33,021 bases of DNA from Prorocentrum cordatum. Its lineage: Eukaryota > Sar > Dinophyceae > Prorocentrales > Prorocentraceae. The stretch is from contig CAUYUJ010016059.1 of NCBI GenBank assembly GCA_963575745.1, positions 2,757,769 through 2,790,789 on the forward strand, written 5' to 3'. Below the pieces are notes generated by a model, which worked only from the letters and a program-made list of their open reading frames with translations, ran no database searches and was not told where the DNA came from. How positions within the stretch are numbered: the stretch's first letter is position 1; every line of letters starts with the position of its first letter. Shown in pieces: positions 8,940-17,572 of the stretch. Position numbers and translations under genes: made by a program.

Positions 8940-9250
8940 GGCCCGCCTGGAGGCGCGCAAGATCAACTATCGCGTGGATCGCGCACTTCCTGCGGCCTGG
9001 GCAGCACAAACGGCCACGCGGTGCATGTATCGCCCACGGCCCGCGCGCTTCGCGCTGCCCGTGCGTCTCGCCCAGCCATCTGCAGGGGGCGCCCGCGCGC
9101 TTCGCGAGGCCCATGCGGCCTCGCTTGTCCGACGCGGCCCCCCGCCCCCGCATCCCATGCGGATCGCGCGGTACATGTGGATTACGCGGCCTTTGCGGCC
9201 CACGCGGCAGATGCAGCTGCCGCGCCCCACGCGCGCCACAGTCCACGCGC
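8940..9250 (+). repeat. GCGGCC/CACGCGG short-unit array
   Basis: Words such as CACGCGGCC, GCGGCCCACG and CCCATGCGG recur every 10-30 bases over about 300 bases. Several frames are open on both strands because of composition. A related but weaker texture follows the GGTT repeat at 11140-11340. Confidence 0.55.
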
Positions 9251-9399
9251 AGGCGTCGCCCCCGCCACCATGCCCCGAGCTCTTGCGACGAGGGCACCAG
9301 TTGCACGCGGGTTAGGAACTGATTTGTGCAGTGCGTCCCCTTTTCTTACTCTCTTCCTCCTCTTTTTTGGGGGGCGTGTTCCGGTTTATTGTGTGGGTC

Positions 9400-10010
9400 T
9401 TCCTTTTCCCCATGTGTTCTTTGTTGTTCTTCCGCCTCTTCGTTGCCGCGCGGATTTGGCTGGCCGTTCGTTGTAGTCGGAGCGCGCTGCAATTAGCAGC
9501 GGCGCGCCCCCCAGGCTTCGTTTTCCGCGGGTTGCTCCGCGCTGCGCCCCAGGTGCATCGGGCGCCCATCCACCTTGCGATGCGTTGCAGCCGCGCGGTG
9601 GTGCGTTGCAGCGCGTTCGTTCCCTCTCCTTCCTTTCCCTCCTGCGAGCCAATCTTTCTCGCCCCGCTCCCCCGCCCCGCTCCGCTTTCTGTTTGCGGAC
9701 GGGCGTTGGACGGCGCTCCGCGGTTTCCTCGCCGCCCCCATCAATCCAGGCCCCTTCGGCCGAAGGGGGCGGGGGGGGCCCTTCATGGCGCCCCTGCGTT
9801 GCGGGGAAGGGGGATTTCATAGCGCTCCTCATGTTCCTGGTTCTTCCCGCCCCCGCCCTCCCCGTCATCGGCCCCGCCATTTGCGCCCTCCCCCCCGTCG
9901 TGGCGCCCGCGACGCGAAGGAGTCTCAAGCGGCAATGCCGTGACGTTTGGCTGTTCGGTTGGGTTCGTTGTTTGGGCGCTTGGTTGCGTGGCGGGTTTGT
10001 TGGTTGATCG
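9400..10010 (+). repeat. Segmental direct repeat, copy 2
   Basis: This is the diverged second copy of the 8090-8790 segment, about 1.3 kb downstream. It includes a small perfect palindrome, CCCCTTCGGCCGAAGGGG, at about 9752-9769. No gene was recognised. Confidence 0.65.
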
Positions 10011-10480
10011 GGTTTTGCTCGTCCGCCTAGTTTGGTCCCCGTGCCGCCGTCTTCAGCCCCAGCCACTGCCGTCGCAATCGAGCCCTTTCCGCTCACCGCA
10101 GCCATTTTGAGTATTGCAGGATGCACCACTCTTCCCCCACAGCGTGATTCGTGTTATTTGTTTGACGCATCCGCATCCCGCCCTCCCGCCCCCCCCGACG
10201 CCCTCGCGCGCGCGTCGTTCGCATGGCGGGTCCGCTGACGCCCTTGCGCGGTGACACTTAGACCCGTTCGCAAGCAAATCCGCTGACACTTAGACCCACT
10301 CGGGCCTGACGTAGGCTCAATCTCACAGTCCTCGCACATCATTATCCTCCCACGGCCAACCACATTTAGACCCATCGTATTTTGATGCGCCCATGCGCGG
10401 CAGTAGGCCGACCGATATGAAGCAGGCGTAGCAGCACGGCACCCCAAAGACGTGCCGCCTGGGAATGGCCGTTTGGTAGA
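10010..10480. other. Intervening sequence with short GACACTTAGACCC repeat
   Basis: GTGACACTTAGACCC and CTGACACTTAGACCC occur at about 10252 and 10283, and a third ATTTAGACCC near 10365. The word GCAGCCATTTTGAG at 10089 resembles part of the spliced leader but only for about ten bases. I see no gene. Confidence 0.45.
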
Positions 10481-10499
10481 ACGCACCCCTAGGCTTTGA

Positions 10500-10930
10500 C
10501 AGACGCGCGCGCGAATGCGTGGTTCTTGGGCGCCCCGAGGAACAACCGCCAGGGGGCCGGACACGTGTCTGGCGCGATCTCATCGTGAGGACGTTCCAGG
10601 CTGTTTGGCGAAACATAAAGTTCTAGTTTGAGAGACGCATGATCAGAGCTGCATAGCAAGGGTGCCACATGGGCACCCCAAAAAGGAGCCGCCAGACAGG
10701 AACGCACTTGCACGTTCGGGCCCCAGATTGCGCGCGGGACTTACTCTTCTCTCTTGAGAGCCGTATGGTCGTCGCGACAAGGCAGGCGTGGCATTTGGTC
10801 AACCCAACATGGGCCGTGCCTTTTCGCGCCCGCAGTGCGGTGGGTGTCTCAACCGGTTTGCGCGCTTCTTGGGTCAGATCTTTCACCCCAAGGACAAAAC
10901 GTTTGGACGTGTGATGTTTACCCCCTCGAG
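10500..10930 (+). repeat. 150-bp tandem repeat, block 3 (degenerate)
   Basis: It carries CCGCCAGGGGGCCGGACACG near 10549, a second GCCGCCAGACAGGAACGCACTTG near 10689, and TATGGTCGTCGCGACAAGGCAG at 10763, matching TGGTCGTCGTGAAATAGCAG at 7648. The AG junctions are less clear than in blocks 1 and 2. Confidence 0.6.
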
Positions 10931-11088
10931 CGAATGTCGCGGGGACGTGTTCGGCGGTTTGCTCGTTTTACCTGGGCACCCCAAAGGGTATCTGCTAGAG
11001 AACGCTCAGTCGCCACAGGCTAATACGTCCCCACGCAAACATGCACAGCGAGACGTGCCCAGAAAAGATGTGCGCGCGTGGGGTTTTG

Positions 11089-11132
11089 GTTGGTTGGTTG
11101 GTTGGTTAGTCAGTTGGTTGGTTGGTCTGGTC
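11089..11132 (+). repeat. GGTT tetranucleotide repeat
   Basis: About ten GGTT units with one TAGTCA interruption. It resembles the GGTTGGGTTGGTTGG tails at about 8663 and 8800, suggesting that these are related repeat boundaries. Confidence 0.9.
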
Positions 11133-11544
11133 CGCTCTGCACTCCCTGGGTTGCTCGGCTATTCGGCGCGGGGCCGAGTTGCAACAGGGGTTGGTTTCCA
11201 GCAGGGCGTTGCGGCCCCCACATCTCATGCGGCCCATACTGGTGATATGGGCGATCTGAATGGTGCGGCCCTTGCGGCTTACGGACTGCATCGGGCCCAT
11301 GTGGAGCATTCCGTTTCCGCCCGCGGAATAAGTAGCCGTCCGCGCCCAGGTGTCGCCCGTGTCGCTGCACACCCTGCGCTTTGCAGAAACCGCAGCGACA
11401 AGGGCGCCACCAGCACGCGAAAAACGATTCTTTGTGCTTTGCACGGGGGTTGTTTCGCTTTCTGGCCAAGCGGCGCCATGCGATATGCTCGCACAAGAAA
11501 ATGTTTTGCTCAGGTTCCCGGCAATCGTATGGGAGTCCGGCCAG

Positions 11545-11645
11545 AATAGTATTATGTGTTCTCACTGTTGGTTTTCGAGCTGTTGCGTAGTTCCGAGCAG
11601 CCACCGAGTTGAACACATCCATCTGTGTGGCCGGGAGCGCTTGTT
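11545..11645 (+). repeat. Hairpin repeat family, copy e (degenerate)
   Basis: TATTATGTGTTCTCACT at 11549 matches the word at about 4177 beside copy c. It is followed by CACCGAGTTGAACACATCCATC and GGGAGCGCTTGTT, a degraded form of the GAGTGGA-N5-TCCACCG and GGGAGCTGTT elements. The stem is no longer perfect. Confidence 0.6.
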
Positions 11646-11649
11646 ACTT

Positions 11650-12380
11650 GTAACGTTGCGCGCCAAACAGAAGATGTCCACCAGGGCGGCAAGTATGTAT
11701 CGTCGCGCGTGCCGTAGAGCGATCCAAGAGCGTGGCACTGTCCCAAGAGTGTGGTCTACGAGCGCGGCGCCTCGTTTCCCAATGAACATGTGGCGCGCTT
11801 TCTCCCCAAACGATTCGCCGCAGGCTGGACCATAATTCCGTCCGCGCCTGGTGGTGGGTCCCAGCATGTGTGGGTGGGTTGGCACCCCCCTGGATGGCAG
11901 AATTTGGAAAACCAATGTTATGCTGCGCCCGCAGCCGCTACTCATGAGCATTCTTCGGGATTGTTCGGGGTTTGGGAGATGCGCCGCGAGGCTCGGTGCA
12001 GTCAGGCGGTTGACAGGCAGGGGGGGTGTAATGGTGATGAAGATTCACAGCGTGTCGTTGGCAACAGCCGAACGAATGCCATCATGGAGAACCAGCCAGT
12101 AGTTTGAAGGCCACAGTGAAACGTTGCATGCACGCGGCATCTTGGTTTGTGTAACTGGTGCATTCGTGGCCCAGTTTCGTCGAAGACGCCACCTGCGACT
12201 CACCGATCCCCTTGCATGTTTTGCAAAGCTTGGCCAACGGTTGTGCCAAAGTTTGGCCAGGCCTTTCGCCTTGTGAACTACTCAGCTGATGGGCAAACAA
12301 CCGGGGAAGAGCGTCCAGGACGACCCACGAGCTGTATGAGGCTGCCGCATCATAGCACCCAGCGTTCTCAAGAGTCTCCA
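11650..12380. other. 730 bases with no recognised gene
   Basis: A 118-codon frame at 11751-12107 and a 99-codon minus-strand frame at 12082-12381 are open, but neither shows a domain, signal sequence or homology that I recognise. The minus-strand one holds a CKTCKG motif, too little to call. Confidence 0.35.
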
Positions 12381-12384
12381 TGAG

Positions 12385-12670
12385 CGGCCTTCAATCAATG
12401 GGGGCCCCAATATGGACCCACAAGGGGGTCCGCAACGGGACCACAGGAAGCCTCCCCAAGATTACCCCACGAAATCCCGATCACCAGCGAGATGCCCCAG
12501 AGGGGCTCCAAGAGGGCTCCAGGAGCCCACGCCAAGCTAGTCCCGATACTATCAGAGACCGTCACAACACTTTTGGATACGCTTGCCTTCCCTATTTTGC
12601 CAGTTGGGAACCTCAAGAACCGCCCAAGAGACTCCCGAGTGGCAGAATGGACTCCGCACATGCCCCCCAA
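12385..12670 (+). repeat. Degenerate CCAAGAGG dispersed repeat, copy 4
   Basis: Same texture and orientation as 6500-6810: GGGGCTCCAAGAGGGCTCC, GGCCCCAATATGGACCC, CAAGAACCGCCCAAGAG. No gene is supported. Confidence 0.55.
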
Positions 12671-12679
12671 AAAAGTACC

Positions 12680-13560
12680 GCGTAATGGTGCCCGTTGTTG
12701 CGTTTGGTGCGCCCCTTGTGGTTGGTGCATATGCTGGGCCTAGTGTGTTCAGTGCTCTCGGTGCGTGGGTTGCGTCTTGCTCCTTGAGTGCTTTGCGTGC
12801 GCGGTGTCAGATCGAGGCCCATGTTGCCCGTAGCGCTGGCCGATTCGACCCGCACCCATCAGGAGCCTTGAGGACTCCCCAGCGAGCTCACGTCACGGGT
12901 CATTTGAAGCCTTCCCACGACGACCCGACATCACACCAGTACCGCCCCAGCATTTGTTCATCGACCAAAGCCACAAAGTGTCGGAGGACACGTGATGTGG
13001 TATCTACTGTAAGTATGGTTCGCTTGTAGCGCCAAGCAACGGCATGCCTAGGAGGCACGAAGTCGAGCCAGTCGCAACGCGTTGCTGTGAAAGCGGGAAG
13101 GGGGCGTGGCAACGACAACCATGCTAAAGCATTGTGGTGCTGGCATCGTGGTGCTATTATTCATGGTACCATCCGATTATGGCATTTGGTATGTTTGTGG
13201 TGGTGTCTGCTGAGGTTGTGCAACTGCCCTGCGCGCTGCGCAAGCCCAGCATGTAAAAGATTCGCGGCCCTCGGCCCTTTTGCACGCCCTGCTGGCGGCG
13301 GCCCGCCCCTGATCACGAATGCCGCGACCTTAGCTGGCGGCATCAGTTAACTCGCAAACAACTCAATTCTGCAATTCGGCTCCCCCATCCCGCAAGGACA
13401 GGCGCGGACGGGGCGGGCGGGCGGGCGCGTGGCTGATTCGTCCCTCACGCGTGTCTGAGGCCACCCACGCACTCCTCATGGTTCGGACCCTCTACGCATG
13501 GGGCCTCCCTTCGGTAGCAAATCATGGGAACCTTCTCTACCCTCGCAATTCCGTCTTTCT
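12680..13560. other. 880 bases with no recognised gene
   Basis: Mixed GC-rich sequence with short local repeats (TTGGTGC/GTGCGTG near 12710-12800; GGGCGGGCGGGCGGG at 13414-13428). Open frames are short and lack domains. Confidence 0.4.
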
Positions 13561-13569
13561 TTTCTATTG

Positions 13570-13735
13570 GTGCATTAGCGTCGACTAGTGTCTGGTAGTC
13601 GATGAGATACATCTGATTTAGCGTCGCGAAGCGTCGATTAGCGTCCACATAGCGTCGATGAACAGTCGACTAGCGTTGATTAGAGTCTCTTTGCAAGAGC
13701 CAAGGAGATGGTATGGGAGGCCCCCGTGAATCGCC
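13570..13735 (+). repeat. TTAGCGTCGA short-unit repeat block, copy 1
   Basis: It begins GTGCATTAGCGTCGACTAGT and contains at least six TAGCGTCGAT-like decamers, then TTGCAAGAGCCA and ATGGGAGGC. The second copy starts 511 bases downstream with the same internal order. Confidence 0.75.
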
Positions 13736-14080
13736 ACGGGACCCCTCCCTGCGCGGCCGCCTTCTTCTTTTCCTCTTGCCTGGTGTGCCCTAGCAGCGCG
13801 CGGGGCCCGCCATCTGTCGACCGCGTTGGCGCTCTCCTTGGCTGCCGACCCCAGAAAAGTGCGGCGCCAGCACCAGGCTGTGCGCATCGGACGAGCTGCC
13901 CGCTATTGTTCGCTCCTGCTGATCGGTGCAGTCGATTGGCATCCAGAGACCGTGCGCCCGCACGTGATGTGCGAGTGGATGGCGCGACTGAACCGGGCGC
14001 CACGAGAGCTACAGGCACGGCAGATCCGGTAGGAACCCATGCACGGGATTTCTGCACGTGCTCGAAATTCGGTGTTTAGC
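13736..14080. other. Spacer between the two TTAGCGTCGA blocks, no gene recognised
   Basis: A 123-codon plus-strand frame and a 125-codon minus-strand frame overlap here. Neither has a recognisable feature, and both extend into the repeat blocks. Confidence 0.35.
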
Positions 14081-14235
14081 GTGCATTAGCGTGCGCTAGC
14101 GTCTGGTAATCGATGGGAAAGCGCCGATACAGCATCGATTAGCGTAGAATCAGCGTCGACCGTCGTCGATCAGCGTCGGCTGGCGCCGATTCGCAAGAGT
14201 CATCGGGATCGCATGGGAGGCTCCGTGAGTTGCAG
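14081..14235 (+). repeat. TTAGCGTCGA short-unit repeat block, copy 2
   Basis: It opens with GTGCATTAGCGTGCGCTAGC and GTCTGGTAATCGATGGGA, against GTCTGGTAGTCGATGAGA in copy 1. The order of decamers, CGCAAGAGTCA and ATGGGAGGC follows copy 1. Confidence 0.75.
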
Positions 14236-14369
14236 CAGACCGGCACGTGGGCACTTGCACCAAGGGTTCTACGGTTGTGGTGTGTCGCCGGGCCGCCGAG
14301 GGAGACGAATCTGTATCAACATAGTGCCTCTCCCTCGTTTTTGTTCCGCCATTTTGGGGTTCCTAGGCT

Positions 14370-14466
14370 AGGGGGCCACATGTGAACCCTACCCCTACCC
14401 CCCACGATTTCTGAAGAGGAGGGTTCACATGCGGGGGGTAGGGATATGGTTCACATGTGGCCCCCT
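14370..14466. repeat. Foldback with 34-base arms
   Basis: Arms at 14370-14403 and 14433-14466 are inverted copies differing at about three positions: AGGGGGCCACATGTGAACC outside and CCCTACCCCCC inside. The loop is 29 bases and contains an extra GGGTTCACATG. It may be a small MITE or a structured region ahead of the protease gene. Confidence 0.8.
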
Positions 14467-14740
14467 ATAGGCTGCCCTCGTCGTCTCGGCCGGAGTCGCA
14501 CCAGAATTCCGGTCAGAGCGCGCCCCAGGACAGATCATGGGAGTTGCGGCATTTGGATTCTCTCATTCTTCCAGGGTCTCAAGAAAGCCGCCGCACCCAA
14601 AGTGGCGCCTTCCTTGAAGCCTTTCGCGGTTGATGTTTGAACTCCGTCTCCTCCGCCTCTGCCTCCTCTGTGTCCTCTGTCTCTGGCGCCCCCTCCTCCT
14701 CTTCATTCTTGCACTCGCAATGGGGATCTCAATGCTCAAT

Positions 14741-14770
14741 GCTCCTCCTCCTCCTCCTCCTCCTCTTGAG
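14741..14770 (+). promoter_or_regulatory. Candidate trans-splice acceptor (pyrimidine tract and AG)
   Basis: An unbroken CTC/TCC tract ends in TTGAG at 14766-14770, directly before the relict spliced leader. A pyrimidine tract followed by AG is what a spliced-leader acceptor needs. AG at 14775-14776 inside the relict is an alternative acceptor. Use of either site is inferred. Confidence 0.4.
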
Positions 14771-14811
14771 TCCGTAGCCAGTTTGGCTCGAGGAAGTGAT
14801 GTCGGCTCAAG
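14771..14811 (+). other. Relict dinoflagellate spliced leader, tandem pair
   Basis: Bases 14771-14792 match the 22-nt dinoflagellate spliced leader at 20 of 22 positions; the differences are CCAG for CCAT and CTCGAG for CTCAAG. Immediately downstream, 14795-14811 ends in GGCTCAAG and matches the leader's 3' part at about 13 of 17. In dinoflagellates the leader is added to mRNA by trans-splicing, so genomic copies in front of a gene are known signs of a spliced mRNA having been reverse-transcribed and reinserted. The pair suggests two such rounds. The protease start codon lies 75 bases from the first relict. Confidence 0.8.
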
Positions 14812-14866
14812 CCACAACTCACCAGCGAACCCCGCGCGGCCTATACATCAATGAGCCCGCGCCGAG

Positions 14867-15729
14867 ATGTCACGCGGTCTGGTCACGCTGCTCTTGACCT
14901 GGATCACGGGCTCCGCATCCGCGGGCAAACCGAGCGGGTCGGCCAAGGGCTCCTTCACGGTGACGCCCGGACAGAAGTCCGGCCTGCGCGGCAGCGGGCC
15001 GCGCGAGCTGACGAGCATCCCATTCTCTCTGCGGGATGCTGGAGGCAGGGACTTGGTCGAAGAGGCTGCGGCGCTTCGCCAGTCTGGACGCGGACGGCGC
15101 CTCATGGCCGAGTTGAGCCCAGCCGTTTCGCTGGAGATGAGCTTCACCTCCAACAACGAGAAGTACAACCTGCAGCTGGAGCGCGTGAGGTCGCCCTTCA
15201 CCAAAATCGGCGAGGATCATCAATGGCAGGGGCGAGACGATGCTGGGGCAGTGTGTGACCGAGCAGCCCGTCTTCCGCAGCGCGGGGCATGGCGCCGTGC
15301 TCTCTCTCACCCGTGGAGGGCGTGCTCCGAGGCCTTGTGAGGATGAACGGGAGCCTCGTGGACGTGGAGGCGGACCCTGCCACTGGCAGGATGTCGACGA
15401 GCTTGCAGGTGCACGCCCCACGCGTTTCCGAGAGGAATATGAACGAGGGAGACGGATTGACGTCGGCCGGCGCGACGGAAAGAATCTTCGACCCAGAGGC
15501 CGTCCACAGGTGGACAGACTGCTACGAAGACGATCACGTCAAGCGTCAATTCTCCATGGGTGCCTCCCTTTGCGACAACGGGGCGGCATCATTCACTGAC
15601 GCCGAGGAGGCCACGGAATGGACGCAGAGCATTTTCGCAATGACGAACATGGTCTATGAACCCCAGCTCAACATCGCGTTAATGATCGACGCGGTCTACA
15701 TCCCAGCGTATGTCTCAGAGTCCACGGAC
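14867..15729 (+). CDS. Metalloprotease N-terminus: signal peptide and propeptide-like region (frameshifted)
   Basis: The signal peptide has a hydrophobic core LVTLLLTWI and a small-residue cleavage context SASAG. The following region includes EKYNLQLERVRSPF, which resembles the start of M12B propeptide motifs, then VFRSAGHGAVLSLTR and VEGVLRGLVRMNGSLVDVEA, the strand pattern seen before the catalytic domain. The reading frame changes by +1 somewhere in 15200-15235 and again in 15300-15318. The last part, through QLNIALMIDAVYIPAYVSES, is the start of the catalytic domain. ATG 14867 was chosen over ATG 14851 because only the former gives a signal peptide. Sure of the gene, less so of exact shift points. 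Confidence 0.6.
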
Positions 15730-16135
15730 TAGGCCAGTTGCGCCAGTGGTATCAGTCAGGAGCTGGATGATGCGATTGCCTGGTCGCAGCCGTCCAGGCA
15801 GGGCTTGTGGCATGTGTTTGACGACTGCTTCACAACTGGTCAGGCTGGCACCGTCGACCTGGCGGTCTTGGGGGGACACTTGGAATGGGTTCTGTGCGAT
15901 GGACCCGTGGAATGGGCAGACGACCAATGTCGGTGTCATATACATGACTTCCAGCACCTGGCTGACGTTTGCTCACGAGGTTGGCCACAACATCGGGGCC
16001 AACCACGCATTCGAGAACGGGCAGTGTACGACGGGCGGAATCATGGATTACGGAGATGGCAGGTATGAGGGCATCTTCCAGTTCAACACGGAATCTACCA
16101 AGGAACCAAGGACGACTTTTGTCCCGTTGTCTTAG
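15640..16135 (+). CDS. Metzincin (M12B-like) zinc-protease catalytic domain
   Basis: Upstream strand and helix NIALMIDAVYIPAYV and ISQELDDAIAW are followed by GTVDLAVLG, then TTNVGVIYMTSSTWLTFAHE and the full zinc signature HEVGHNIGANH at about 15980-16012. CTTGGIMDYGDG supplies the Met-turn. All three His ligands and the catalytic Glu are present. An in-frame TAG at 15730-15732 interrupts the domain, and a +1 shift falls in the G6 run at 15870-15875. M12B members need Zn2+ and work outside the cell or on its surface. The catalytic residues are therefore intact although the frame is not, which fits either recent decay or sequence error. Confidence 0.8.
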
Positions 16136-16740
16136 CTCCTGTCGATTCGGGCTGCGATGCCCTCACGTACTACGACGCTGTGCGCGGGGGGGGCCCTGTC
16201 GTGCAGCTTCTGCAATAACTGCGTCCTCGACCCAGGAAAGGACTGCACCACGTCTGCGCCCGTCGGCGCCGACTGCTGCAACTGCGACGGCACCTTCAAG
16301 TCCAGCAAGGAAACATTTTTTGATTCGTGGGTCGAGAGCGCACCTCTTCCGGTCGAAGCTAAGCGGGCCGCGCAGAGCTTGAATTACGCAGAGAAGGGGA
16401 AGGAGAAGGGGGGCGCAGCCTCAGAGAGTCTGGACTGGCGCCACTGGTTACTGCGACCGGGGAACGTGCGAGCGCGTCTGGTGCACGGGAGGGTTTTGTT
16501 TCGCCTCCAATTTCATAATGAACGACGTCTGCGGCCTGCACGCGAACAACGACTGCAAGATCAACTGCGATCTCCAAGGGACTGGGTGTACACCCATGTG
16601 GGGGTACAAGGGAAGTGTGGGGCAAGACGGGGTGCTGAACCAGCTTGACGACGGAACGCCTTGCGAGTCGGGTCAGGGGGTGTGCATAAGCGGCACCTGC
16701 GTCGGCAACAACGTCCCGGCGCCAACGCCGACGGGGTGTA
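16117..16740 (+). CDS. Disintegrin-like and cysteine-rich region of the metalloprotease
   Basis: Cys-dense sequence: CPVVLAPVDSGCDALTYY, CSFCNNCVLDPGKDCTT, ADCCNCDGTFKSS, then GYCDRGTCERVWCTGGFC, DCKINCDLQGTGC and DDGTPCESGQGVCISGTC. The DGTPC..G.GVC..G.C arrangement is the typical end of the ADAM cysteine-rich domain, and CVLDPGKDC resembles the disintegrin GNGxxExGExCD segment. Frame changes occur near 16117, at the G8 run 16186-16193, and between 16330 and 16440. An integrin-type binding role is known for the family; for this copy it is only inferred. Confidence 0.65.
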
Positions 16741-17234
16741 CGATGTCGATTGTCGGCAACACTTGTGACACGTATTGGGAATTGTACGGATGGATTTGTG
16801 CGACTAGGGAGAATTTTGGCTGGGACTGCTCTGGGTGCAACTACGCTGGTGACACTTGGTTTGATCCGGTGCCAACGGTCGAATGCAGTCCGACGCCAGC
16901 CCCACCTCAGACTCCACCTGTGACTCCATCTCCGACTCCACCAATGACTCCAGCTCCAACCGTGCCGACAGTCGAGCCGACTCCAGTGCCAACTGCACCG
17001 CCGACTCTAGCTCCCACTCCAGCGCCGTCTCCAGCGCCCACTCCGAACTTGCCATTCTGCGTTGGAGCATCTGCGGATCTCTTTGTAAACGCCTGTTACT
17101 CTGATGAGCCCGACGGATGCACCACGTATGCAAGTGACTGGCCAGGCCCCGACAGTGTGGCGGTTGGCCAGAGCTATTCTTATTGCGATGACGACGTCAA
17201 TATTTTTTATGGAGTCGATTACCTAGCAGCTTAG
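16741..17234 (+). CDS. YGWxC/DCSGC module, Pro/Thr linker and first FCVGA module
   Basis: Continues in frame from the cysteine-rich domain, which is open from 16518. CDTYWELYGWICATRE and GWDCSGC form a short Cys motif of a type seen in protist secreted proteins. A roughly 55-residue linker of PTP, PAP and PTxP repeats follows, then PFCVGASADLFVNACYSDEP and YASDWPGPDSVAV ending in TAG 17232-17234. The second copy of this module has GAG at the TAG position, so TAG here is a changed sense codon and not the natural end. Confidence 0.6.
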
Positions 17235-17572
17235 ATCTGCGCAGAGTGCGACCAGTGCCGGGATCAGCCACCAACGCCGCCTCCGCCACCAACGCCAGTG
17301 CCCATTCCGAACTTGCCATTCTGCGTTGGAGCATATGCGGATCTATTTGTAAACGCCTGTTACTCGGATGAGCCCGACGGATGCACCACGTATGCAAGTG
17401 ACTGGCCAGGCCCCGACGGTGTGACGATGGGCGGGAGCTATTCTTATTGCGATGACGACACGAATACTTGTTGATGGAGCCGAAGATACAGCAGTTGAGA
17501 TTTGCGCAGAGTGCGACCACTGCTGGGATCAGCCACCAACACCGCCTCCGACATACTCGCCGCCTCCGACGC
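17046..17572 (+). repeat. 264-bp in-frame duplication (FCVGA module)
   Basis: The segment starting AACTTGCCATTCTGCGTTGG at 17046 recurs at 17310, exactly 264 bases (88 codons) later, and the two are nearly identical for about 150 bases. The end diverges: copy 1 carries TAG at 17232, and copy 2 has one extra base near 17466 before VDGAEDTAVEICAECDHCWD. Each copy ends in ICAECDxCxDQPP. Confidence 0.85.

Noticed and set aside
10089-10104. GCAGCCATTTTGAG as a further relict spliced leader
   Set aside because: Only about ten bases match and GGCTCAAG is absent; no reading frame follows. The same holds for CGCCATTTTGGGGTTC at 14347.
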